From positions 1 through 5,234 of the forward strand of contig CANBFZ010000158.1 in assembly GCA_947367725.1 (NCBI GenBank): a stretch of 5,234 bases of DNA. Reading direction: 5' to 3'. The position numbers and the translations under genes were made by a program. Every line of letters starts with the position of its first letter. The stretch's first letter is position 1. Of the stretch, positions 1 to 5,158 are shown one piece after another. The stretch is from an uncultured Eubacterium sp. (GTDB lineage Bacteria > Bacillota > Clostridia > Peptostreptococcales > Anaerovoracaceae). Below the pieces are notes generated by a model that ran no database searches, was not told the DNA's origin, and saw only the letters and a program-made list of their open reading frames with translations.

Positions 1-3
1 AAT

Positions 4-17
4 CGAACATTTGTTTC
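4..17. promoter_or_regulatory. LexA (DinR) SOS box
   Basis: The plus strand reads CGAACATTTGTTTC, which matches the Bacillus-type SOS box CGAACRNRYGTTYC at 13 of 14 positions; only the second R is off. It lies just downstream of a minus-strand promoter at 24-52, so bound LexA would sit in the early transcribed region and block a gene that begins left of the window. The consensus is established for Bacillota; that this site is bound here is inference. Confidence 0.6.
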
Positions 18-23
18 TTTTTG

Positions 24-52
24 ATTTTATCACAAAATAATAGTTCTTACAA
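24..52 (-). promoter_or_regulatory. Promoter for a gene left of the window
   Basis: On the minus strand TTGTAA (47-52) and TAAAAT (24-29) are separated by exactly 17 bases. The -10 matches the consensus at 5 of 6 positions and the -35 at 4 of 6. Transcription would start near 17 and run out of the window through the LexA box at 4-17. The gene itself is not visible. Confidence 0.5.
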
Positions 53-101
53 TATAAAAATTATAAATATGGCAGGCAATCTCATAGACTACCTGCCATA
101 T
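53..101 (-). terminator. Intrinsic terminator of the GMP synthase gene
   Basis: The arms 67-76 (ATATGGCAGG) and 92-101 (CCTGCCATAT) pair perfectly over 10 bp. The apparent loop continues the helix with one wobble pair and AGTCT against AGATT, leaving a 3-base loop and a stem of about 16 bp. On the minus strand the hairpin runs into a U-rich tract (TTATAATTTTTAT). It begins 23 bases after the stop codon at 125-127. The tract is interrupted by a few A bases; on the plus strand no comparable T run follows, so the site mainly serves the minus strand. Confidence 0.75.
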
Positions 102-124
102 CATATAATCCGTATAAAATTTTC

Positions 125-1105
125 TTATTCCCACTCAATCGTTCCGCACGGCTTCGGTGTCAAATCGTAACACACTCTGTTCACACCTGCTACCTCTGCC
201 AGGATACGATCGGTAATCTGATGCAGCACCGGCCAGTCGATCTCTTCAATCGTAGCAGTCATCGCATCTACCGTATTGACCGCACGAATGATCACCGGAT
301 ATTCATAGCTTCTTGCGCCATCTTTGACACCGACAGATTTAAAATCTGGCACTGCAGTGAAGTACTGCCATACTTTGCCCTCCAGACCGTGCTTTGCAAA
401 TTCTTCACGCACGATAGCATCCGATTCGCGTACCGCTTCCAATCTGTCACGGGTAATCGCACCCAGACAGCGAACACCGAGTCCAGGTCCTGGGAATGGC
501 TGACGGAATACCATAGAATCAGGCAGTCCCAGCGCTTTGCCGACCACTCTGACTTCGTCCTTAAACAGAAGTTTCACCGGTTCCACCAGTTCAAACTGCA
601 TGTCTTCAGGAAGTCCTCCAACATTGTGATGTGCTTTCACGCCGTCACTTTCCAAAATATCCGGATAAATTGTACCCTGCGCCAGAAATGCGATGCCGGA
701 CTGCTTACGCGCTTCCTCTTCAAAAACTCTGATAAATTCCGCACCGATAATCTTTCTCTTTTGTTCCGGTTCGTCCACACCAGCCAGCTTGTCCAGAAAA
801 CGATCCACCGCATCTACATAGATCAGGTTTGCATTCATCTGGTTTCTGAACACTTCAACAACTTGCTCAGGCTCGCCTTTGCGCAGAAGACCGTGATTTA
901 CATGCACGCAAACCAGCTGGCTGCCGATGGCCTTAATCAAAAGCGCTGCAACAACAGAAGAGTCAACACCACCGGACAGTGCTAGCAACACTTTCTTGTC
1001 ACCAACCTGCGCTCTGACTTCTGCGATCTGCTCTGCAATAAACGCATCTGCCAGGGCTGGCGTTGTAATTCTTTCCATTGACTCAGGACGTACAATTTTT
1101 TCCAT
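125..1105 (-). CDS. guaA: GMP synthase ATP-pyrophosphatase subunit, no glutaminase domain
   Basis: This 326-residue protein makes GMP from XMP: it adenylylates XMP with ATP and replaces the adenylyl group with ammonia, the last step of guanine nucleotide synthesis, in the cytosol. The pyrophosphatase P-loop SGGVDSS is at residues 44-50, [11 protein letters not shown] at 143-153, the XMP-binding/dimerisation segment [12 protein letters not shown] at 201-212, and the family's end signature KPCGTIEWE at 318-326, where most homologues read KPPGTIEWE. Ordinary bacterial GuaA is about 510-525 residues with an N-terminal class I glutaminase domain; here that domain is absent, as in archaeal two-subunit enzymes, so ammonia must come from a separate glutaminase subunit or free ammonium. 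An upstream in-frame ATG at 1129 would add eight residues, but the start at 1105 has GGAGGAA at 1111-1117, so I prefer it. The gene has its own promoter, leader and terminator. The PPase assignment is very secure; natural absence rather than loss of the glutaminase is inferred from the well-placed start signals. Confidence 0.95.
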   Translation of the reverse strand: MEKIVRPESMERITTPALADAFIAEQIAEVRAQVGDKKVLLALSGGVDSSVVAALLIKAIGSQLVCVHVNHGLLRKGEPEQVVEVFRNQMNANLIYVDAVDRFLDKLAGVDEPEQKRKIIGAEFIRVFEEEARKQSGIAFLAQGTIYPDILESDGVKAHHNVGGLPEDMQFELVEPVKLLFKDEVRVVGKALGLPDSMVFRQPFPGPGLGVRCLGAITRDRLEAVRESDAIVREEFAKHGLEGKVWQYFTAVPDFKSVGVKDGARSYEYPVIIRAVNTVDAMTATIEEIDWPVLHQITDRILAEVAGVNRVCYDLTPKPCGTIEWE

Positions 1106-1110
1106 AACAT

Positions 1111-1117
1111 TTCCTCC
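1111..1117 (-). promoter_or_regulatory. Ribosome binding site fixing the GMP synthase start
   Basis: GGAGGAA on the minus strand ends five bases before the ATG at 1103-1105. It lies inside the stretch that would be coding if the upstream ATG at 1127-1129 were used, so it decides for the shorter protein. Confidence 0.8.
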
Positions 1118-1132
1118 ATATATGAACAATCC

Positions 1133-1215
1133 GAAAGTCAGCGGCGCTAATTTCTTTCAGCGGCAGACTTTCCTGATACGCAGGACCAATCCGCATTCGA
1201 TGGTTACCTGCATAC
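1133..1215 (-). ncRNA. Structured 5' leader, two adjacent hairpins (unassigned)
   Basis: Two hairpins of 40 nt each can be drawn in the GMP synthase leader. Hairpin A (1176-1215) pairs GTATGCAGG with CCTGCGTAT (9 bp, two of them G-U) and continues as ACCA with TGGT past a 2-base bulge, then TC with GA. Three bases later hairpin B (1133-1172) pairs GAAAGTC with GACTTTC and, across an internal loop, CGCT with AGCG around a 10-base loop. The ribosome binding site follows 15 bases after B. No U tract follows either hairpin, so neither is a terminator as drawn. I do not see the conserved core of the purine, ykkC/PRPP, ZTP or THF riboswitches. It may be a regulatory RNA, or simply a folded leader. 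Confidence 0.4.
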
Positions 1216-1219
1216 TAAA

Positions 1220-1259
1220 ATAGCGTACAACATTTTTTACACCAAATATTATAGCGCAC
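1220..1259 (-). repeat. Pair of 9-base direct repeats at the GMP synthase promoter
   Basis: GTGCGCTAT (1251-1259) and GTACGCTAT (1220-1228) match at 8 of 9 positions and lie 31 bases apart, about three helical turns. The first overlaps the -10 box and the second falls in the early transcribed region. This spacing suits a dimeric operator, but a single imperfect 9-mer pair can also arise by chance. Confidence 0.25.
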
Positions 1260-1276
1260 GAAAACTGCCTGTGCAA
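1248..1276 (-). promoter_or_regulatory. Strong sigma-A-type promoter of the GMP synthase gene
   Basis: On the minus strand TTGCAC (1271-1276) and a perfect TATAAT (1248-1253) are separated by exactly 17 bases. Transcription would begin near 1241, giving a leader of about 135 nt before the ATG at 1105. The -35 box lies only eight bases from the stop codon of the sensor kinase, so the promoter is squeezed directly behind that gene. Confidence 0.8.
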
Positions 1277-1284
1277 GGAAATTT

Positions 1285-2175
1285 TCATCCGATAGAAAAC
1301 CGCAGAATCATCCGCAATTTTCCATCGGCATACTCGGCTTCAATGGTGCCGCCCATTCGTTCAGTCAGAAGTTTTGCAATAGAAAGCCCCAGACCACTTG
1401 CGTGCTCCCCCGTTTCCACAGTATAGAATCGATCAAAAAGCTGTGCTGCAGATACTGCATTTAACCTGCTTGCGGAATTCGCAAAAACAATCGTACCGTT
1501 TTCATGCATGCTGACGCACAGATCCCCATCACTATACTTCAGCGCATTCCCAATTAAATTGCTGAAAATCCGGTTGAGCGCACTGCTGTCCAGATGCCGC
1601 ATAACCGGGTTTTCACAAAGTTTAATCTCCGGCGTAATGCCCTTCGCCTGCATGGCGCCGTAAAAAGAGAGCAGACTTTCCGAAACGGCTCTACAAAGAT
1701 CCACCGGCTCCAGCGAAAAGCTTTCTCCCGATGCTAGCACAGAATAGCGAAAGAGTTCCTCCGTCAGCTGCTTCATTGCCTCGACCCTGCCGGAAATCTG
1801 AGAAAGATATCGTGCCGTCTCTTCTGACTTTTCTACCTCTCCAAGCAGATCCAGATACCCGCAAATGGCAGTCAGCGGCGTTCGCAAATCATGGGAAATA
1901 TTCGTTACCGCTTCTTTTAGCGCCTTGTCCCCCTGCAGAAAGCGCAGTCGCTGCTTTCGGAGTCTGACCAGCTCCCGGTTGATTGCTGTCGCTAGCTTTA
2001 ACATCGCCGCATCTCGGCAGGACAGATGCATTTGTGTATTCGTATCGGTATGCAGCCGCAAGGCGAATTCTCTTTCAATTTCCAGCGCCGCCCGGCGTAT
2101 TACATACAATTTGTACATCAGCCCTGCCGTTACAATCGACAGAAGCAGGATGAGCAGCCATAACCAAACTTCCAT
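1285..2175 (-). CDS. Short sensor histidine kinase, one membrane helix
   Basis: A 296-residue membrane-anchored kinase that presumably phosphorylates the response regulator at 4056-4712. A single hydrophobic helix spans residues 4-22, with almost nothing outside the membrane, followed by a basic, probably helical linker (26-90). The dimerisation/phospho-acceptor helix has the H-box NISHDLRTPL with His95. The ATPase domain shows the N-box (RIFSNLIGNALKYS, 202-215), the F-box (LFDRFYT, 246-252) and the G2-box (GLGLSIAK, 261-268). The usual DxGxG G1-box is not recognisable; VFANSAS (230-236) stands in its place, as in many clostridial kinases of this group. It has no sensor domain and no clear HAMP domain, so it probably needs a partner, plausibly the neighbouring transporter, to detect its signal (inference). 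It follows the permease gene by 23 bases with AAGGAAG as ribosome binding site (2181-2187). Family assignment is firm; the signal is unknown. Confidence 0.93.
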   Translation of the reverse strand: MEVWLWLLILLLSIVTAGLMYKLYVIRRAALEIEREFALRLHTDTNTQMHLSCRDAAMLKLATAINRELVRLRKQRLRFLQGDKALKEAVTNISHDLRTPLTAICGYLDLLGEVEKSEETARYLSQISGRVEAMKQLTEELFRYSVLASGESFSLEPVDLCRAVSESLLSFYGAMQAKGITPEIKLCENPVMRHLDSSALNRIFSNLIGNALKYSDGDLCVSMHENGTIVFANSASRLNAVSAAQLFDRFYTVETGEHASGLGLSIAKLLTERMGGTIEAEYADGKLRMILRFSIG

Positions 2176-2198
2176 AAGAACTTCCTTTTTCTATAGAT

Positions 2199-3026
2199 TT
2201 ATTTCAAATCTTTTTTTCGAAAGGCGAAACTACCGCAAGCTGTGATCATTACCGTAATCACTGCAGAATACCCAGCAAAGTGCCATGGCTGATCACAAGC
2301 CATAGAAGAAAGCTGCATCTGCTGACCACCCGGCGTCACATCAAAGAGAAACTCGTAAACCTTTCTCGTGGTGCCTGCAACGTATGCTGGATTTGGCGTC
2401 GGATCCGCCTCCTGAAAAGCCCCTGTTTCATCCATCAAGTAGCCGCCGTAGGTTTTCGGTTCCTCCAGCTTTGTGTTGATATGAGAGCCTATAAACAGAA
2501 GCAGCAGCGCAACCAGTATACAGGCTACCGCCGACGCGGCTTTGTTGTGGCAGAGCATAGCGATCAAAGTAAACATACTTGAGAAGCAAACTACTAGCAC
2601 CAGCACGGCCGCACCAAGCCCTAGAAGCTGTGCTGGTCCCAAAGTAAACCAGCCGACCAGCACCGCGCCAAGCATGGTATAACAAAGCATACAAATCAAG
2701 CATAATACAGCAGTCGCCATACTGCAAGTAACCAGCATCGAAAGATAGATCGCAAGGCGGTCGTAACCTGCAATCACCTTATTACGAATCGTACCGTCGC
2801 TGTATTCTGTTCCCACAAATATTGCACAAAATACTGCTGCCATGATACCAATCACTGCCACAAACTGAAACAACCCCCGCTCAAGAGACGCTTCTACGCC
2901 ATTCTCCAGCGCCTTTTTTTGCATGACAGCAAAGAAACAGCCCAGTCCTGCCATCAAAACCACAGTGCCCCAGAAAATCCAAGACTTTTTGAGCCGCATC
3001 AAATTTGCCGATAATAGATTATTCAC
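2199..3026 (-). CDS. ABC-2 type transporter permease
   Basis: A 275-residue integral membrane protein, the channel partner of the ATPase encoded just upstream. Hydrophobic segments lie at about 17-35, 53-71, 92-123, 132-154, 163-181 and 252-268, giving about six helices, with a polar, presumably extracytoplasmic loop at 182-250 before the last. The segment EYSDGTIRNKV (74-84) after the second helix is typical of this ABC-2 permease family and probably contacts the ATPase. The best start is GTG at 3024-3026: GGGAGG lies eight bases upstream, and the overlap with the ATPase gene is only 8 bases. An ATG at 3072-3074 would add 16 residues inside the ATPase gene and lacks such a signal. One permease gene is present, so the transporter is probably a homodimer unless another permease is encoded elsewhere. 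The substrate is not readable; related modules export or resist antimicrobial peptides. The protein ends in the basic tail RKKDLK. Confidence 0.88.
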   Translation of the reverse strand: MNNLLSANLMRLKKSWIFWGTVVLMAGLGCFFAVMQKKALENGVEASLERGLFQFVAVIGIMAAVFCAIFVGTEYSDGTIRNKVIAGYDRLAIYLSMLVTCSMATAVLCLICMLCYTMLGAVLVGWFTLGPAQLLGLGAAVLVLVVCFSSMFTLIAMLCHNKAASAVACILVALLLLFIGSHINTKLEEPKTYGGYLMDETGAFQEADPTPNPAYVAGTTRKVYEFLFDVTPGGQQMQLSSMACDQPWHFAGYSAVITVMITACGSFAFRKKDLK

Positions 3027-3933
3027 GTTGCGCACCTCCCACCAAATTAACAAAATAACTTTCCAGACTTTCATCCCGCTCTTCTATGGAGACAATCTGA
3101 CAGTCTTCCTTTGCCAATGCCATGGCAAGTTCCGAAACGTTCAATTTTGCAAAAATATCTGCTGTGCGATCTGAAAGGATCTGATAGTCTACTTCCATGC
3201 GATCCAGCACCACCGCAAGCCCTTTCGTGCTTGTCACTTCAGCTCTGATACACTTTCTGCATACCTCTTCCAGCGCTTCTGCACTGATCTCTTTGCACAT
3301 TCTCCCGCTGTCAATAAAGCCATAATGGGTCGCTAGTTTCGCAAGTTCATCCAGAATATGGCTGGAAATCAGCATGGTAATCTGATGCTCCCGATTCAGT
3401 TTTAAAATCAGTTCCCGCATTTCGATAATGCCTTGTGGATCTAATCCGTTGATCGGCTCGTCTAAAAGCAGGAAATCAGGGTGCCCGCATAGTGCAACAG
3501 CAATCCCAAGACGCTGGCGCATGCCCAAAGAAAAATGTTTGACTTTCTTTTTCCCTGCATGAGAAAGTCCGACCAGTTCCAAAAGTTCTGCAATCCCATC
3601 CTCAGACGGCAATCCCAGCATGCGATACTGCAGTTTTAAATTGTCCACCGCTGTCAAATCTCCATAAACGGACGGCATTTCCACTACTGCACCCATCCGC
3701 TCCCGCGCTTTTGCGATGCCACGTTCCCCGTTATGACTGCCATACAGAGTAAAGCTGCCTGCGTCTGGTTCCTGCAGTCCGCAAATAAGCCGAATCAGCG
3801 TCGTTTTTCCCGCACCATTTCTTCCCACAAATCCATAGATTGCACCTTTGGGCACATGCATGGAAAACCCATCTAGTGCTTTAAAATCTTTGTAAGTTTT
3901 GGACAGATGTTCCGTCGTTAAAACATATTCCAT
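3019..3933 (-). CDS. ABC transporter ATP-binding protein (peptide export/immunity type)
   Basis: A 304-residue ATPase that powers the permease encoded by the overlapping next gene. Walker A is GRNGAGKT (37-44), the signature motif FSLGMRQRL (134-142), Walker B FLLLDEP (154-160) with catalytic Glu159, the D-loop INGLDP (161-166), and the switch His192 in ISSHIL. In the Q-loop position the protein has Glu85 (VVEMPSVYGDLTAVDNL) instead of Gln; this E-loop is a known hallmark of lantibiotic-immunity ATPases of the LanF type and relatives. After about residue 228 comes an accessory region ending in LESYFVNLV, usual for this group. The codon before the ATG at 3931-3933 is a stop, so the start is certain; the ribosome binding site GGAGG (3946-3950) sits at a rather long 12-base distance. 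The last 8 bases overlap the permease gene, which suggests translational coupling. Peptide resistance as substrate class is inference. Confidence 0.94.
   Translation of the reverse strand: MEYVLTTEHLSKTYKDFKALDGFSMHVPKGAIYGFVGRNGAGKTTLIRLICGLQEPDAGSFTLYGSHNGERGIAKARERMGAVVEMPSVYGDLTAVDNLKLQYRMLGLPSEDGIAELLELVGLSHAGKKKVKHFSLGMRQRLGIAVALCGHPDFLLLDEPINGLDPQGIIEMRELILKLNREHQITMLISSHILDELAKLATHYGFIDSGRMCKEISAEALEEVCRKCIRAEVTSTKGLAVVLDRMEVDYQILSDRTADIFAKLNVSELAMALAKEDCQIVSIEERDESLESYFVNLVGGAQRE
3035..3040 (-). promoter_or_regulatory. Ribosome binding site for the GTG start of the permease
   Basis: GGGAGG on the minus strand, inside the last codons of the ATPase gene, lies eight bases upstream of the GTG at 3024-3026. 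It is the only good site near the 5' end of the permease frame and decides for the GTG over the ATG at 3074. Confidence 0.75.
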
Positions 3934-3968
3934 CTATACAATATACCTCCTTTTCTTCCTCTGCCGTT

Positions 3969-4036
3969 ATTCTACCGCAAACCGGTAAAGGCGGCGGTAA
4001 AGAAAAATGTAAAGATTTCATAAAGATATCTGTACA
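3969..4036 (-). promoter_or_regulatory. Activator-type promoter with five TTTACA-like repeats
   Basis: Read on the minus strand, five hexamers follow each other: TGTACA (4031-4036), TTTATG (4019-4024), TTTACA (4008-4013), TTTACC (3996-4001) and TTTACC (3984-3989), with starts 12, 11, 12 and 12 bases apart. Nine bases after the last comes TAGAAT (3969-3974), a 5/6 match to a -10 box. The place for a -35 box (3992-3997) has no consensus. Direct repeats at about one helical turn with a weak -35 are typical of OmpR/PhoB-family activators; the B. subtilis PhoP box has the same TTTACA-like units. The response regulator encoded just upstream is the natural ligand. Transcription would start near 3962, about 30 bases before the ATPase start. 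Confidence 0.6.
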
Positions 4037-4055
4037 GGTTCTAACGCCTACAAAA

Positions 4056-4712
4056 TCATATCATCAGTCTAAATCCGATGCCCCATACTGACTCAATATA
4101 TTCTTTTCCGGAGACTTCTCGCAGCTTTTTGCGTAGATTGCTAACGTGCATTTTCAATGAGGTTTCCGTACAATCCGGCGTATCCAAGCTGATATGTTCT
4201 AAAATCGCCGACTTGGAGACGGCCTGTCCCTGCTTCCCCATGAGAAACTTCAAGATGGCAAATTCCGTTCTTGTCAAACGGACGTCTTTTTCGCAGACCG
4301 TCACACGGTGTGCGGTTTCATCCAGCCGCAAGTCTCCAAAGGAAAAAATCGCAGCTGGTACGGTCACTGTGCGCAGATGGGCAGCGATCCGCGCCAAAAG
4401 CTCTCGCAGTACAAAAGGTTTGCTGACATAATCCACCGCACCGCCCAGGAGCAGATTTACTTTATCATCTACAGAAACTTTTGCACTGACTACAATGACC
4501 GGAATCCCCGCAATTTGCTGCAGCACTTCTTCTCCAGACAGTCCTGGCAACATCAGATCTAAAAGAACCAAATCCGGCTTGCTCTCCCGAAGCAGATACA
4601 GTGCTTCTGTCCCCGAATAAGCTCTGCACACGCCATATCCTTCTTTCTGCAGTGCTTCAGAAAGCATATCTCCTATGATCACATCGTCATCTATAATTGC
4701 AATGGTTTTCAT
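4056..4712 (-). CDS. OmpR-family response regulator
   Basis: A 218-residue DNA-binding transcription regulator. The receiver domain (2-115) has the acidic pocket Asp8/Asp9, phospho-acceptor Asp52 in LVLLDLMLPG, Ser76, Tyr95 and Lys98 in DYVSKPF. The winged-helix domain (about 125-217) contains RLTRTEFAIL and, in the recognition helix region, TSLKMHVSNLRKKL, ending VWGIGFRL. Length and all key residues fit an intact regulator. It is first in the module; its presumed kinase is encoded last, behind the transporter genes. The start at 4712 has AAAGGGGG (4718-4725) five bases upstream. No terminator separates it from the ATPase gene 122 bases on, so read-through may add to the promoter at 3969-4036. 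Its likely targets are the hexamer repeats in that gap. Family assignment is certain; the target is inference. Confidence 0.96.
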   Translation of the reverse strand: MKTIAIIDDDVIIGDMLSEALQKEGYGVCRAYSGTEALYLLRESKPDLVLLDLMLPGLSGEEVLQQIAGIPVIVVSAKVSVDDKVNLLLGGAVDYVSKPFVLRELLARIAAHLRTVTVPAAIFSFGDLRLDETAHRVTVCEKDVRLTRTEFAILKFLMGKQGQAVSKSAILEHISLDTPDCTETSLKMHVSNLRKKLREVSGKEYIESVWGIGFRLMI

Positions 4713-4743
4713 ACAATCCCCCTTTCATTACTTGTCATCTATG

Positions 4744-4772
4744 ATGTAACAAATCCGCAAGACTGCGGACAA
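4744..4772 (-). promoter_or_regulatory. Weak candidate promoter of the response regulator with inverted repeat in its spacer
   Basis: On the minus strand TTGTCC (4767-4772) and TTACAT (4744-4749) are separated by 17 bases, but match the consensus at only 4/6 and 3/6. Transcription would start near 4737, 24 bases before the gene. Inside the candidate lies a perfect 6-bp inverted repeat with a 4-base centre (4754-4769, TCCGCA and TGCGGA), which could be an operator or a small RNA hairpin. The -35 overlaps the T tract of the tRNA terminator. No better promoter is visible in this 58-base gap. Confidence 0.3.
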
Positions 4773-4808
4773 AAAAACACCTGCAATCAATCGGATTACA
4801 GGTGTTTT
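4771..4808 (-). terminator. Intrinsic terminator of the tRNA cluster
   Basis: AAAACACCTG and CAGGTGTTTT (4799-4808 and 4774-4783) form a 10-bp stem, extended inward by AATC with GATT and one wobble pair to about 15 bp with a 5-base loop. On the minus strand a run of seven T follows the GGTG end of the stem. It begins 7 bases after the CCA end of the Gln tRNA and separates the tRNA cluster from the response regulator gene. Confidence 0.88.
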
Positions 4809-4815
4809 ATATAAT

Positions 4816-4890
4816 TGGCTAGGGTAGCAGGATTCGAACCTGCGCATGATGGAATCAGAATCCATTGCCTTACCGCTTGGCGATACCCCA
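4816..4890 (-). tRNA. trnQ: tRNA-Gln(CTG)
   Basis: The minus strand folds as a full cloverleaf. The anticodon loop TTCTGAT gives anticodon CTG, reading codon CAG. The T loop is GGTTCGAATCC, the discriminator is G, and CCA is encoded (4816-4818). The acceptor stem TGGGGTA/TACCCTA has one G-U pair and the U1-A72 pair expected for Gln. It is the last gene of the cluster. Confidence 0.96.
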
Positions 4891-4895
4891 ACATT

Positions 4896-4970
<75 letters not shown>

Positions 4971-4988
4971 GCAAATCATAAAATGATA

Positions 4989-5065
4989 TGGGGTGGATAG
5001 TGGGATTCGAACCCACGTATACAGGAGCCACAACCCTGGGTCTTAACCACTTGACGATACCCACC
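4989..5065 (-). tRNA. trnH: tRNA-His(GTG)
   Basis: The anticodon loop TTGTGGC gives GTG. The 5' end carries the extra G(-1), paired with C73 before the encoded CCA (4989-4991), the hallmark of histidine tRNA. The acceptor stem GTGGGTA/TATCCAC has one G-U pair. It lies 18 bases upstream of the Cys tRNA. Confidence 0.97.
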
Positions 5066-5158
5066 ATATAGTCTATACAATTCTGCTGAACTTATGCAAT
5101 CTACTGACAAATTCATGCTTCAGCTTTTGCAGACTGCAGAAATGCAAATTAAAAAAAT
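5066..5158 (-). other. 93-base spacer between Asp and His tRNA genes, two possible hairpins
   Basis: This gap is much longer than the 5- and 18-base gaps elsewhere in the cluster. It begins on the minus strand with AATTTTTTTAA directly after the Asp CCA. TTTGCA and TGCAAA (5126-5148) can form a 6-bp hairpin, and GCTGAA with TTCAGC (5085-5124) another with an inner ATG/CAT, AAT/ATT helix. No convincing promoter, coding frame or fifth tRNA is visible. The hairpins may simply guide tRNA processing. Confidence 0.35.

Noticed and set aside
221..985. 254-codon open frame on the plus strand
   Set aside because: It is wholly antisense to the GMP synthase gene, has a composition rich in His, Phe and Arg unlike a real protein, and no recognisable domain; it is a shadow of the conserved coding strand.
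1106..1241. Purine, PRPP/ykkC, ZTP or THF riboswitch before guaA
   Set aside because: I compared the leader with the conserved core motifs I remember for these classes and none is present; it is reported only as an unassigned structured leader.
3027..3074. Longer start of the permease at the ATG at 3074 (16 more residues)
   Set aside because: It would overlap the ATPase gene by 56 bases and lacks a good ribosome binding site, whereas the GTG at 3026 has GGGAGG eight bases upstream.
5068..5093. Possible internal promoter TTGCAT - 16 bases - TATAGA before the His tRNA
   Set aside because: Both boxes are weak and the transcript would start at the mature 5' end of the tRNA, leaving no leader; not convincing.
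5125..5134. Ten-base match TTTTGCAGAC shared with the Cys tRNA anticodon arm (4933-4942), as if a decayed tRNA-Cys copy
   Set aside because: The flanking bases do not pair as an anticodon stem and no acceptor, D or T arm is present; chance match.
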